A stretch of 31,553 nucleotides of DNA. Origin: Albugo candida (Eukaryota > Oomycota > Peronosporomycetes > Albuginales > Albuginaceae). The translations under genes were made by a program, and so were the position numbers. The notes beneath the pieces are model-generated. The model was given only the letters and a program-made list of their open reading frames with translations, was not told the DNA's origin and made no database searches. Shown here piece by piece: positions 1-12,200 of the stretch (position 1 is its first letter; each line of letters opens with the position of its first letter). Where the stretch lies: positions 1 through 31,553 of the forward strand of contig CAJNAR010000197.1 in NCBI GenBank assembly GCA_905220665.1, given 5' to 3'.

Positions 1-527
1 TGCTTCAATAACTCATTGGGTTTGATGTTTGGGATAGACGGCTGTTCTGGGACAGTTCTCTCCGTAGCCTTTTCGGTCTCGTCATTATATGATTTTGGAA
101 ACGAAGAATCAGGAGGACCAAGAAGATTTAACGAGCTCGGTTCTTCGACTCTCTCACTGTTTTCGTCTATAAAGTCTAAAAGAGCAACCCTGCCGTGTAC
201 GAAACGTGCTGCATAATATATCTGATGGCAAAGAAGCCACAAGACATGATTCATGATGAATATTCAATATAAGCAAGTATATAAATGACGTATAAACGAG
301 TATACATAGACCTTGTGCACATGCGTCATCTTGGTGGCTCGCAGATGCACGTGTACACTCAGCGTTTGAATCATGGTTGCAAGGGCTGAGTCATTCTGAT
401 TTTGAATAAGTAACAGCTGGCGTCGACGAAACTTACTGTCATTCGCTATATTTACGCATCGAGGCCAGATTGTTGAATTTATAAAGCGCCTCAACGGGCA
501 ATTAGTGACTATATACGTACGAGCCAT
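1..527 (-). CDS. Possible 5' end of an unrecognised gene running off the left edge
   Basis: On the minus strand a reading frame is open from base 254 to the window edge, so it lacks a stop codon here. Two models are possible. In the simple one, translation starts at the ATG complementary to 252-254. In the spliced one, exon 1 (527 to 312, ATG at 525-527, 72 codons) joins exon 2 (221 to 1) across a GT...CAG intron at 222-311 that keeps phase 0. The joined part reads as a charged, probably helical segment followed by an acidic, proline-containing stretch (NSERVEEPSS, then VPEQPSIPN). I recognise no family. The 90-base intron and its CAG acceptor are unlike the 46-70 base, mostly TAG introns elsewhere in the window, which weakens the spliced model. 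Confidence 0.4.
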
Positions 528-3280
528 AAATTCCGTAAGTGCGGATTACTCAGGCAACAATGGATACACGGATTGATGTCCAACTGTATCTGCAACATCG
601 TAAAATTCTCAGTTTGATTCTTCATATCAGCCGGCGGTCCTGGCTAGTTTACGCGTGAATTCAAGACACTAACATTCTCCTGAACCTCATACGATCAGTA
701 TTACTAATTATGTCTGTATAATAATAGTGGCGAAAACCTTTGAGAGCTCAACATAAATGGTAAAACGCGTTCGAGATAAATTGATTGGTCGCGTTGTTCA
801 ATCTCAAATGTTAATGGTGTTTTGCTGATCATGTCAAGCTTCTCCTATCTGAACAAGGACACCGACCAAACATTGCATTTAATGATTTTACAGATCGAAG
901 CGCTGCCTGACACACTACAAAAGGTGCGCCTTATAGTTTCACGAATAGGGATTGCCTCAAGAGGCCTGCCGCTGGATTTGCATCGAGATCTTACTTCATC
1001 CAGCTAATGGTTAAGATGTTCTGCGACGAAGAATGGCCAACACAAATATACGGTCTGAATAGCTGCTTTCAAGCCATCAGAATATGTGATAGAAGCAAGA
1101 GATCCTGTTCCAATATTCAACGAGTCTGATGAAAACATCAATGCAGAACAGTGTACAAACGTCCACTAGGCATAACAACGCAAATGGCGAGGTCTCAAAG
1201 GCCTGGAGATGAACTTCTGGTAACAGTAGATATTTGATTTAGGGTGTCGACAATTCGCGCAATTAGGCACGTTTCTTGGGTTATAGTTCCCTCACGTGCC
1301 ATCGCCTAATCAAAGCGGCTGAAAGCGATCGTTATTGAACATGTCATATTCATCAGAAGTACAGCAAGTAATGAAAGGTATCGTCCTTAGCTCAAGACAG
1401 GTGCAAGAGTGTAGGGATTAGTATTTTGTAAGCGGGAACGCTCGCCTATGCCACCACGTGTAGTCACAATTGAAATAGCATGGTGAAAAATGTCGACGAT
1501 AAAGAAGTAAAGTTAGATACTTGGCTCGTTATCCTTGAATCGTAGATTGTCACGGCTGAAAACGTTTTGGTGGAGATAAACAAAAATGACCACATACAAT
1601 TGCGTTTGCAAACATATATATGTATCAAAGTCATGCCCGGCACATCAAGAACAGGCATCATTTGCGCGGGTATATTCAGAGTATAAGGCAACTGGCCGAA
1701 ATTCTTACAAAAGCATTAAGGAGAAGATGAAATTCCAGCTTTTTGGCGAAAGTCGAAGATTAGATATGCCATTTGGCGAACGTTGTCGGGCGAGATGGGA
1801 CATAAGAAGCTTCGTTTACGCTAGCATCACTCAAAATGCTTTTAACATTATTTATTGGCTGGTGCTAGCGCTCAAAACGCTCAATCTCTTCTCTTCGAGC
1901 AGCGGGGCATAAATTTAGTCGGACGCGCAACAACCAAACAGACAAAACACACCAATGACCAGTCTTTGTCATTTGGATGAAATTGCAAATGTCGTGAAAA
2001 TTTGTAACAGTACTCTAGCGATTGGTTCCCTTCGCTGATAAAGTGGCAGTATTGGTAACTGGCCTTCCTGTTATAAATATATGAAATTGGGACTCAACGA
2101 ATTCGATACAGCTAAGAAGAGATGACATGCAAAAATTTTTGCGCGACTTACGCATTCTATTGAAATCTAGTAGCAGTTAACTGCACCCCTCACGAGACTT
2201 TGCAGACGGTACCATTGAGACTTTTGACAGGTCAGCTTTGCTGGTGGAAGGGCTCGGTGGTAAGAAAAGAATAGGTTTTCCACTTATTAAATGATCAAAT
2301 ATGAAGCTGACGTGCTCTAAAAATCTAATTATATGAATGGGGCTGAACGTACGTGTATATTTCCAAAGGAATTCTGGTCGATTTATCGCTGATCCTATAT
2401 TTCTCCAATTGTGTATTCTACTAAAGCATTCAGCAATATGAAAGTCAGATACGTTGTCGAAAGAATCAGGCTGGTTCGGAGGGATCCAATTGATTTGAGC
2501 TCAAGCATACAAAAGTTTGTCCATGTTGGATATAGTGTCGAATAATGCAGAAAGAGAGCACAGAAGATGTAAATATTGCAATCTTGCTTTCCAGTGTATT
2601 CATTTGGATACAGTTCTGGTAATCCAACGTTATCAACATCCACATACACATTTTTATATACGCGAGGCGATCACGTTGTGTGTAATCCCCCACGCTCTTC
2701 CCGCGCTGATTTGTGGGATTCGAAGAGTCTAGTACATGCGGCTTCACGTTCCGCGAAAGATTATACATCGAAACTCGACAACTTTCAGCTATTTCGGTGT
2801 GAAGGAATGGAATGACAAAATGACAACCGCACGAGCTACTGCTTCTTAGATATAACTTGGTACGTTTGTAAATGTCCAGAATTTCCTACTGTGATCAAAT
2901 ATTGCGATGCGGAATGGTGCAATCGAAGTACACAAGCTCGGAGACTCCATATGTCGAAGTCTGTCACTCGAAATATTTATATTACGACACGTCGACGATA
3001 AGCTTACCCATATACCCATTGCATGCGCATAATAACGAGTCCGCATGGATAGATTATTGTCTTCCACATTCTGAGGTTATTCCAGAGAAAGCGCGCTGAA
3101 TATAAATGATCTGAACATCTTCCAAATTTAGACACACACATCTCTCTCTCCGATTTAGGCAGCATATTGCTGCAGTCAAGGCTTGGCTAAATATAATCGT
3201 AATGTAAATGTACTACTCAATTTCTAGATTGAATCACAGAGTGTCATCAAGATTCATTTGTGCAATAAACTCGGTAAAGC
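528..3280. other. Gene-poor stretch, no supportable gene
   Basis: I see no ORF here that is long enough, or similar enough to a known family, to call. The longest frames (831-1007 plus, 1586-1912 plus, 2466-2768 minus, 2576-2815 plus, 2872-3099 plus) are 60 to 108 codons, which is expected by chance at this base composition, and several overlap each other on opposite strands. The frame from the ATG at 831 is the most protein-like (it opens MSSFSYLNKDTDQTLHLM) and could be an exon of a short-intron gene, but I could not chain it to further exons. I found no tRNA, rRNA or snRNA signature and no tandem repeat. Confidence 0.5.
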
Positions 3281-3910
3281 ATGCGGCTTTTGACTCAGCG
3301 ATTAGCACTTCAGTATAGACCTCCTATGCTGGTTATTGAATACGCTGTTTTAAGTGAGTGCGGATCAAAAAAGCTGTATCAACACGATATTTCACTCGAA
3401 GTACCACTGCGTTGCATTTATGATATGTCTGAATCTCTGAATGCAGGGGCTGGCATTGCTGTAAGTCAGCTTTTATCAATCCACAACTCTACCCACTAGT
3501 ACTACCAATTGATGTATGTAGTCACTGGCAGATAAACTAAGGGTGGAACACGCACACGTGTGCGGGCATGGGCAAATCTCGACACAGCAAGTACGTTCTT
3601 TAGTCAGCAAGTCTGAATAGCCTTTTTAGATCAGCTTGTTTTTTAGTTAGTAAGGATGCTGAAGATGCTGTATAATGCACTCGCAGAAGAAATAGATTCC
3701 GAGAAAAAAAGATCAAGACAGCTGACTCCCGAGCTGCCTTGTGCCGATTATAATAACGTTTCCGAGGCACAGCTGGTTTTTGTCAAAAATCGTATGGATA
3801 CCGCTTTCCAAAGACACGAAGTTCGGCCAGGTGATGATAATTACGTTTACGATAAGCGGATTGTTTATGATTCAGTGCAAACGCCTTCCGACTGGGATGA
3901 CGAGATATGA
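3281..3910 (+). CDS. CEP19: CEP19-like centrosomal/ciliary protein, three exons
   Basis: Exons are 3281-3460, 3522-3590 and 3647-3910; both introns (61 and 56 bases) are phase 0 with GTAAGT/TAG and GTACGT/TAG borders. The product is 170 residues; human CEP19 is 163. Near the N-terminus, residues 8-20 (LALQYRPPMLVIE) match the CEP19 start, where a QPP motif is followed by a hydrophobic strand. The middle exon and the start of exon 3 (QISTQQ, then LVRMLKML) match its VSLRQLEKLF helix. The C-terminus has the family's run of basic/polar helix, a D(D/P)NxVYD motif (DDNYVYDKRIVYD, residues 146-158), and an acidic WDDEI end. In animals CEP19 sits at the mother centriole and recruits RABL2 to release IFT trains at the start of ciliogenesis. 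Its presence implies flagellated cells. The gene stands alone in a gene-poor stretch. Confidence 0.87.
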
Positions 3911-4272
3911 TGTTTCGTTTTGGAGTGGAGCGTCTTCGTAGTATTAATTAGACGAACGTATCTAAAGACTTCCATACAAGAAGTCGTCTCCAGCGCCTTG
4001 GCATGAAATCTGGCTGATTCGAGACAGTTGCTAAGGATTTCAACAATAAATACAGTGCACATTCGCACTATGGATATTAACAGTATGGTTTTCATGCAAC
4101 TACTCTCTCTCCGTGTGGCACTCAATTGGGTTCCCGTGATTCAGATCGATTATGGCTATATTGGAACGCTTAAGATTCTTTGCTCCGAAGGAATGACCAT
4201 ATCATTAGGACAAAGGATCTTATTTATAATCAAAGTCCGTTTGAATCCGTAGCACGCAAAACTCACGTCAGA

Positions 4273-4647
4273 ATGCTTTGTATCCGATCGAAGTCGATCA
4301 CGGAGACGTTCTTGGCGCCCAAGGAACAAAATCCAGATAAACTGGGCTGTGAAGCGCTATCACTTCCTATCAGATTGTATATCAACGCTTTTGACGATAA
4401 GAAGACTTACTACATACAACAATCGAGATACCCACGTGGGACTAGCGAAAATATAATATCAAATTTCCAAACACCGTTGCTTTGTGTCAACGTTTTGTGT
4501 TGTTGTGAGAAAAGCTACACAAAGTATTTCTCTGAGGGCTCGACATGTTTATCGTCAAATTACTCGAAAGTGTCTGACAATGGACCTATCAAATTGTCGA
4601 CTCAGCTCGTTATCAAGCAAGAAAAATGGTCTGATATCGAGGAATGA
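4273..4647 (+). CDS. Doubtful ORF, 124 residues, unrecognised
   Basis: From the first ATG at 4273 the frame runs 124 residues to a TGA; it is open 5' to 4174, giving about 157 codons between stops. At this base composition a frame of this length is expected about once in a window this size by chance, so length is not proof. The translation is compositionally ordinary (it ends KQEKWSDIEE), with a cluster of cysteines (LLCVNVLCCCEK) in the middle. I recognise no family, and found no splice partner with matching phase. It lies about 360 bases after CEP19 on the same strand. It may be an exon of a short-intron gene, or noise. Confidence 0.2.
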   Translation: MLCIRSKSITETFLAPKEQNPDKLGCEALSLPIRLYINAFDDKKTYYIQQSRYPRGTSENIISNFQTPLLCVNVLCCCEKSYTKYFSEGSTCLSSNYSKVSDNGPIKLSTQLVIKQEKWSDIEE

Positions 4648-5227
4648 AGAATAGGATGGACGAAGACTGCTTATCCTATCTGGGATACCAGAATGGAAGC
4701 CTCGTTATTTCTTACTGCAAGAAAAACCTGTAAAATACTAAGCGTGATCAGAATGCACGCACAGCTCATTCGTCTACAAGGCGTGATGAGTGTGTGGCTT
4801 TCCTGAACGGATATTGCCGGGAAGAGTTTTTCAAGGTTTTAAAGAGCTCTCCTTGCTGGCGACATCGCACCAAGTAGACTGAAGCCTCAATGTTCTATGG
4901 GTATTTGTCGTGTATATCTTATTTGTATACCTTCGGTAGGTGACATGCTCCACAAATCTTCGCACGTAATGACGTGGATGAGAGGTCTTTTTATTCTGAG
5001 GTTAGTATGCACAACTCCATGATGGCAACTCGGACGAGATACAAAGATACTACAGAGAGAACTCAACGCAGGTCTCATTGCATACTCCCCGTGTACTGGA
5101 ACACCATCTCTCGATCGTTTGTGTTGCACTTTCGTCATAGACGCGGCAGATCAGAATCACTTTAGTATACAGCTTCCGAAACACTTTATTGGCTCCAGAT
5201 ATGGCATCGTGCAATTTCAGATACAGC

Positions 5228-5641
5228 TTAGCCAGACTGTATATACCTTTCTACAAATGAGCAAAAAATCCAATGATCGCGCAGCACTCGCTGGAAAGCA
5301 TCAATTCTAGGTCTGCTACTTTGCCGCTGAAAGCTAACTGACTTCTTTGGTCTGAGAGTGCTATTTGCCGGAGAGATCTGAATGTAAAGGCTCTCGACTT
5401 TTGAACATAGCACGACGCACTGCGAAAGAATCTCTTGTGGTGGCTGGTGGAGCGACATGCAATAACTTCGCGATGCAGAGGATAATGCAATTTTTACGCG
5501 TAGGCTTCTGCAGATACACAACATCTCTAACCTTACTTTAGGAGAAATACGCGTGATCGAACGGTTGCTTTGGAAAACATTGTCGATTTCCTCGGCGAAA
5601 TTGGGAGGCTTGCAACCGTACCGAGTCAGGAAGTTTCTCAT
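5228..5641 (-). CDS. Doubtful minus-strand ORF, 137 residues, unrecognised
   Basis: The frame starts at the ATG complementary to 5639-5641 and runs to a stop at 5228-5230. Its first 35 residues (MRNFLTRYGCKPPNFAEEID and onward) look like a soluble protein and are followed directly by a good donor sequence, GTAAGG, but I could not find an acceptor at the 46-70 base distance typical of this window that restores a long frame. A second minus-strand frame (5490 to 5251) overlaps its 3' half. Length alone is compatible with chance. No family is recognised. Confidence 0.18.
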   Translation of the reverse strand: MRNFLTRYGCKPPNFAEEIDNVFQSNRSITRISPKVRLEMLCICRSLRVKIALSSASRSYCMSLHQPPQEILSQCVVLCSKVESLYIQISPANSTLRPKKSVSFQRQSSRPRIDAFQRVLRDHWIFCSFVERYIQSG

Positions 5642-6312
5642 CTGGGTTGTTCCTGACAAAATAGTGATTCATAACAAAGCACGTCAAACACGGGCATATA
5701 TTTATTGATGCCTTCTACGTCCTGAGTAGCTATGTATACAGTCGTCTCATATCGGACAATAATGTTGTATAATGGTGTCGCCCACCTTCAAGCACAGGCA
5801 GAGCAATTTTATAATACTTGTGCCGATATCGGGTAACAATAGGGAAGACGCTTGTAGACCATTCCTGTCAGAAAGTGTCAAAGGACTCATTCCTGACAAA
5901 TAATAAATACAATTTGACAACTCGGGTACGATCGAGTGCAATATACTGCTCAACGTAGCTTATGAAAGCGACAGAAGTTTTGTCGCGCGTGTGAGATAGG
6001 TGCTAACTCTATTCAAGCGTTCTCCCTATCCGTGCGCAAAATGAACAGTACTTGATGATTTGTAAGATGAACTGCTAGAGGTTAGGAAAGCTTAAGCGGT
6101 GAATTTCTTTCATCTTTACGATTATCGCGCTTCTCGCGAGCTAAACGAGACCTAATTGCTCCCTCGATAAACTTCAGCAAAGCAACTTGCGAAGAATTAT
6201 TGGAAAGTCTTTACGGGCCTTTCCAAAAACAGATACAGTCTATCTCCAGCAACTAGGATTATCTAATGTTTAGCTACGATTCTGAACCGAGTAACGCTGA
6301 AAAGTAGCGAAG

Positions 6313-6782
6313 ATGGTGCTGATCACATCGTCCACCGAGCACTTTGCTATTTTGCTTCGACGACATAAAAGATTTGTACGAAGATGGATAAAAGTTCGCA
6401 ATTATTATCTCTCTAATTATGCACTAAAGAATTTGTCGATTCCACGACGAAGTCGCAATACGCATAGCGAGAAAAAAAAGCTCATGGCTGAATGTAGCAT
6501 AAAACTGGCGCGCCAAGAGACCTTGAATCCGTCACATAGAAAGAGAATGCACTCGATAATTTTATGTGATACGAAACATTCGCTTTTATTGGACAAGACA
6601 ATGAAGCCTATGTCACCAGCAAAACTTTCGATGAGAAAGAAAGTGAAGCATTGCAATATGATGTTGCTACCAGAACAACAGTCAATACTGAGGACGCTCG
6701 TCCTCAATATCAACGTGTGCGTCGCTTGTTGCTCAATCAGCAAATGCATGCAGAAGACATCCTAAGCAAGACGTCGTCTTGA
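6313..6782 (+). CDS. Doubtful coding region; two competing frames
   Basis: Two plus-strand frames compete here. One runs from the ATG at 6313 to a stop at 6763-6765 (150 residues, very basic). The other is open from 6570 to a TGA at 6780-6782 and reads as an acidic, ordered segment (it includes VNTEDARPQYQRVRRLLLNQ and ends EDILSKTSS). The second looks more like a natural C-terminus, which would make it the last exon of a spliced gene whose earlier exons lie between about 6260 and 6590 (an ATG at 6269 opens MFSYDSEPSNAEK). I could not assemble a phase-consistent model and recognise no family. Confidence 0.2.
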
Positions 6783-9248
6783 TGCTATCTACTCATGGTT
6801 CCGATAGATCTTGTCTTCATAATAGATGATCACGAAGCCGGTATCCAAACATCAATCGTTTGAAAGCTGAAGCTACTCGGCGTGAATACTTATTCTATTC
6901 AGACTATCCAGCTTGTATAATCGCCAGTCCAAATAGCAAATAGATAGCGTAGTTCACCTCACTTCGAGAGAAAGTGCCGAAAATGGTTCTTGTAAGCATG
7001 TAGCATGGAATCATGTCCCATATGGATGACTGATGCATGTGAATCACAGCCACCATTCAAGTGTACGATTCCGAGTCAATCTAATGGCCATAATGTCGCG
7101 TGGGTAACAATTCAAATACGCATGATCGCGCAAAGAGGCTTCCAATAGAAGCTTCCTCAGATACACCTGCTTCAAATAATCTCAGCATCCACCTTCAAAG
7201 CTCCTGGTCATTTCCACGACTTAGCTGAACCCTGACACTCCCTACATCATCGAGTCTCTAAATTTTCAGTGAGACCAGCGTATGTCCGATCACTGCATTA
7301 ATCCGGTGCTAAAAGTACTTGAGTTTTAGAGCTGTGAAATGTAACGCTTTAAGTGCTCAAGCTCTCTCTGAAAGATGATCATATTTTCGCGTCATTTAAA
7401 GACGTTCTGCATTGATCAGACTGTGATCAGCTTGGGATGCAAATCTTTTGCACCAAGTCCCGTTTTCCTGATTGTTTCCTAAACTACAAGTCAATTCCTG
7501 TCGCTTCTTGTGGCAAAAGAAAACTCCGCACGTCTATCCATTATATCCCAGCTCCATCGTGCGTGAGATCATGATTTTCCCGGCCTCAAGCAACCAATAC
7601 TCATATTTTGTATTGTAAACGGAGCTTCACTATGCCTTCGGATGCTATGCTAACGAGCTATATCGGGAAGTCAAAAGGATTTGCTTCGATGTCTATTGAC
7701 GAGTCTGAAGTTTAGAAGGAAAGTAGACAAGATTAATTCTTCAATGAGGTGGATACTTCATACGTCCTCCTGACTCGATTCTGCTGATAATACTGTCCAA
7801 GCGTCGACGATCCTCCCCATACTGCACTTGTTCGGATTAGATGCTTGTAAGGAATAGATTCAAACAAATCACGAATAGGTTTAGCCTGTACCTATAGCCT
7901 AATGCAATAAATCGCTCAATTCGATCCAGCAGCTATATGCCGAAGATGAGGCAATCAGCAGTTTGTATCCGTCTTGTATTTGTGAATTTATTTTCTGCCT
8001 CTTAATCGCTGAAATGTGCAAATACTTCTACCGAGATAAGATGCCATTTCAGTGCGAAATGATGATACGAAGATTGATTTATGACTCGGAAGCGCCCGGT
8101 ATCAGGACGGATGCAAGCTAAGCATTAGCGGTTGTAAGCCAGATTCGAGTATCTACTAGATGTTTTTACGCCGCAATAGTATACTCCCTGGCTGTTGGTA
8201 TACGGCTACACTTATGGTTGTGTAAATGGCTTTTTTGGACGATCTTAAATGCATGAGCGCATGTTTTTGTTGCTACAGTTCAAAAATAACAAACTCATCG
8301 TCATTGCTCATCAAAGAGTATTGCTGTCTGGGATATCATCCTATTTGACGTGAAGCAAGAGCAATGTCCATCAGGAAGATGTGCTGTTTGGAATCAAGTG
8401 ATGGGGAACTACCTCTCGTCATCAAAACGCTAAAATATGCCATCCAAACTTTATCATCCTAGAACAAGCCTGAATTATATATGGCATTTCGAGGGATGGA
8501 AGGACCAAATCGAAATTTTCAAGACAAGGCCTAGCAACCACCTGTTCACGGGAATCTCTCACGCTATAAGAAGGCTCACAGCTGTCCCGTATTTCAGGTG
8601 ATCACATATTCGGGAAATGAGTGCAATGGTGGCTGACCTCAATCAACTCTAGTAGCAGAAGGAGACAATACTAAGGGCATTCTACAAGAATCCTTGTATC
8701 ACAAGGATAGGAACTAAAGGAGTGTCTATATTATCAGTCTGGATACGTTGTTGTTGACCGGAAGAATCAGTTTGAACTTCAGAATGGAACTCCAACTAAG
8801 CATTATATCACTGATGGTATGGAACCGGAACTCTTGACTGTTTTCGAAAAGTTGATCCGAGTTTAGAGTAATGCAGTCATAGGAATGCTGGAACATGGAA
8901 TAGCGAGTCTCAACACAATACACAAACAACGAATGCATATAATCTTGAAGATGCAAATTTTTTGAAATATGTCTCTGATGTTTGCAGTGCTTTGTAATCG
9001 CCTAGACAACGCGATTCCTTACACATCATTATACAATAAGTATTCATCAACTATAGATCATACTCTTCTCGACGTCTTTCAATAACATAGAATCAGAATG
9101 TACTTTAGTAGCAGTCTTCATTAGCGGGTTAGCAGGCGAATCAGTTGGCGCGACGCCCACGATAAGCTTACTGTGTACTACGCGTTCTGATCTGATACTA
9201 AACGTTGACTCAATCATTGAGTGCCATTGGATCGGATACGGAAGGTCA

Positions 9249-12200
9249 ATGTCGCTTATGGATGCTTCCAGTGACTCTTCACAAGCTGGTACATTTATGG
9301 AGCAGCAAAACGCACAACCAGTTCTGAAATCTCTTTTACCGATAATCGTCAGACTGGTGCTCAAGCAGGGCACAGGTGTGATTTCGCAGCAGTATGATAA
9401 ATTACTTCGCTCTATACAAATAAACGATTATGATACACTATTGATGGAAGCGAAATATGCGAAGCAGAGATTGACCCGAATGCAAAGAGATGCCATGCTA
9501 CAGAATTCCGATGTCGACAACCTCATAACTGACGAAGAGGAAGCAGCAGAAGATCGACTCACATCTCTACTTGTGTCATATGCTATGATGAGCTGTATCT
9601 TACGGTCACCGATAACATTACCGTCTTCGGTTGGGCTCTCTCATTTCATCAGCTTAATCATGCATGAAAAAATAGGAAGCATTGACGATTGCTTTACAAA
9701 AATCAAGCCACCGGATATGCTCGTACATCGAAATTTACCTTCAAATTCAGCGACTTCAAAATGCGACATTGAGATGGCTGTCTCATTAGCAGCTACAGCT
9801 GGAATGCTGGAGTATCTCATCGGTCATCTACTTCAACGAACCAATTCTGAAACTGGTTGGAAGGATCGAGATACAATGCTTCGTTTGATCGCGTCGTTAC
9901 ACAGCGATAAAATCGAACGTCAAATACAAACCGAAAGGGACGGAATTGCTATTCATATACAGATATGTGAAGGTCACGTGAAAGAATTGGCTTCAATTTT
10001 ACATGCCAGTCTAACTATCTCTGATCTCAGTGTACCTGATTGGGATACCGCCCAAGATCAGAATAGAACAACTTGGGGTGAGAATATAATCAAGCGCACT
10101 CTTAAAATCAACTATAGCAACTTTCGACAACGAATCATCAATCTCTTTGTATTAGAAAGTAAGAAGAAAAGCGTTACAGAGTCAGCAAATTGTAAATTGC
10201 TCTGGAAAATCTCATCTAAGGAACAGGATCTTGAAAAGAGCTTGCTGGAGCGCATTGAATCAATTGCGTGGCATTTCGGCTTGTTATCAAAAATTCTATC
10301 CCAGTACTCTGGTTTGACGGCACGGTATGTAAGGGCGATTCTCGTTCTTGAATGTTTTCAATTGGTCCGGTTTAACGGGAAACACTCCCAAGTTCGACAA
10401 AACCATTTTGCGTACGACAAATGGGTTCAGTATAGAGATCTATGGCAAACTATCGATAGTACGGACCACAGCTTCCAGCGTCATCTCGTTTATATAGACA
10501 AAAGTCTTGGATCACAAGAAATTCAGAGAAACGTGCTGGAATTGCCATGCTTGGCACATACAAGTAGTCTTTACACTATTTTTCGGACTATGAGATCATT
10601 GGGCGTTGCTTTATGGACTATCTGGATGCGTAAAAAAACAGCGTATTGCCTTCAGATTTCCAGTCGTTTTGAACGTGATTGCCACTTGAGGATGAAGAAC
10701 GCACCTGAAGCTTCATGGCATTCAATCGACAGGTCAAAATGGCCATGTCTGGCCAATATGAATGTCACCACATCGATTGAATGGGGCCCCATATATCCGT
10801 TAGCGTCAAAGAAAAGAAGGAAAGACATCTTGGAATTACAGCTCCAGCTTTTTGAAAGAGGTTTGCGACATGACGCGGAGAAGGTACGAACTGGAATTGC
10901 TTGGGCTCTACCACAGACGCTATCAGAAGTAGAACTATTGAAGCGATATGACAACCTATGCGATCGAGTGAAAGCAAGCTTGGATACTTTCTCCATCCCG
11001 ATCAAAGAAGAGCAGTACAGGTTGGAAATTTTGAGAAAGTCTTTGCAGCAGTCTTTGTATGCTCATTTAATCTCGCAATTTTCGAAAACGTTGACAATGG
11101 ATCAAGTGCGAGATGAAATTGACTCTCTGATGTTTTGTTCGATAAATGTGCAACTTCAAAAGCTTGTGATAGTCACGATGTTCCCAATAAGTCCGCCATA
11201 TAAGTTTGAGAAAGAAGCGCCAGCTATCACCAGCACAAGCCAATGTCTTTCTTCTGTAACCAACATGCCCTCCTGTGGTTTTCCAAAAGAGGATGTGTTA
11301 TCTCGTAGAGCATTGTCTACTTCGGATAGACTTGATACTTCTGAGTTATTTATGAACGAGTTTCGTGACTTGGCATCGGTAATCCAATCGAGGCAAGACT
11401 TGACACCCACAGTTTGCGATCAGATGAAGCCTTTAAGCTTCAACACCGACAAAGACGTTACACAGAGTTTGAATCGCAATGGTAAAGGCGACACCAGCTC
11501 TGCTTTTCGCCGATTGCACGATCTGGTCAGCTTGTATGCATCGACTAGCGAGCAAGCAACAAGAGATCTCAAAGCCAATAGAATGCAGGTGAAAGCGAGA
11601 AAGTGTACAAGAATGAGCGCTTTGCCTATTCACAAAAGGATCAAGCTTCTTCGAGTTAAAAGAACTGATGAATTCAAATCCCAGAAGTATATCCATAACA
11701 TTTCACATGATCCGCTACGAAATCCTATTATCGAACATACACAATTTGATACGACGGAGAAGGAGCGCGCCCAAAGTATTCTTTTTCCTTTGCGTTGTGA
11801 TGAGATGGAAGGCTCATCCGATGCTATTGCACTCATCAGAGGGAGATGGATGGCCGGAGTGGTTCCTGATTCTTCACGAGATGTTCCTCTCCGACCACGA
11901 GACTTTTTAGCACACCTTGAAAGTATCTTAAGTAAATCTGGAACGATTTCCTCAGTCCAATGCAGCGAAATGATTAGTGAAAATGAGCATAGGAGAGCAT
12001 CCGAGCTATATCATCCGGACGGAACTCATTGGGAAACGAATGAGACTCAAAATACAGACAGAGGTGAACCACAATTCAAAGACCGGATCCAGGAGGCCAA
12101 GAATCCACAAGACAGTATCATTTTTCTGCTTCGAAGTGATCCACATCCTACAGCTTCCAGCTCTGAATCATGTGTACGAGATCATACAGCAGAAGATATG

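Larger units (their letters stand above)
3911..9248. other. Long gene-poor stretch with weak ORFs
   Basis: More than 5 kb without a gene I can support. The longest frames are separately listed with low confidence (4273-4647 plus, 5228-5641 minus, 6313-6782 plus). From about 6,800 to 8,700 all six frames are broken every few dozen codons and I see nothing: no RNA gene signature, long repeat or transposase fragment. The last 190 bases before 9249 (9057-9248) are open in the frame of the downstream gene but hold no in-frame ATG, so they could be a 5' leader or part of an unrecognised upstream exon. Confidence 0.5.

Noticed and set aside
16..216. 66-codon plus-strand ORF at the left edge
   Set aside because: It lies opposite the open minus-strand frame, whose translation looks more protein-like; treated as a shadow.
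541..606. Minus-strand frame ending PLLPE-stop that looks like a C-terminus
   Set aside because: Only 20 codons between stops and no splice acceptor of the expected kind just upstream.
831..1007. Plus-strand ORF opening with MSSFSYLNKD
   Set aside because: Protein-like to the eye, but 58 codons, no phase-consistent partner exon, and other frames nearby look equally plausible, which shows that appearance alone is unreliable here.
1586..1912. 108-codon plus-strand ORF
   Set aside because: Within chance length, no family, and overlapped by a minus-strand ORF of 75 codons.
2395..3099. Cluster of overlapping ORFs on both strands
   Set aside because: They mutually overlap, are each 70-100 codons and show no recognisable motif.
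8101..8170. Possible tRNA-like B box (GATTCGAGT)
   Set aside because: No matching A box at the right distance and no acceptor stem pairing.
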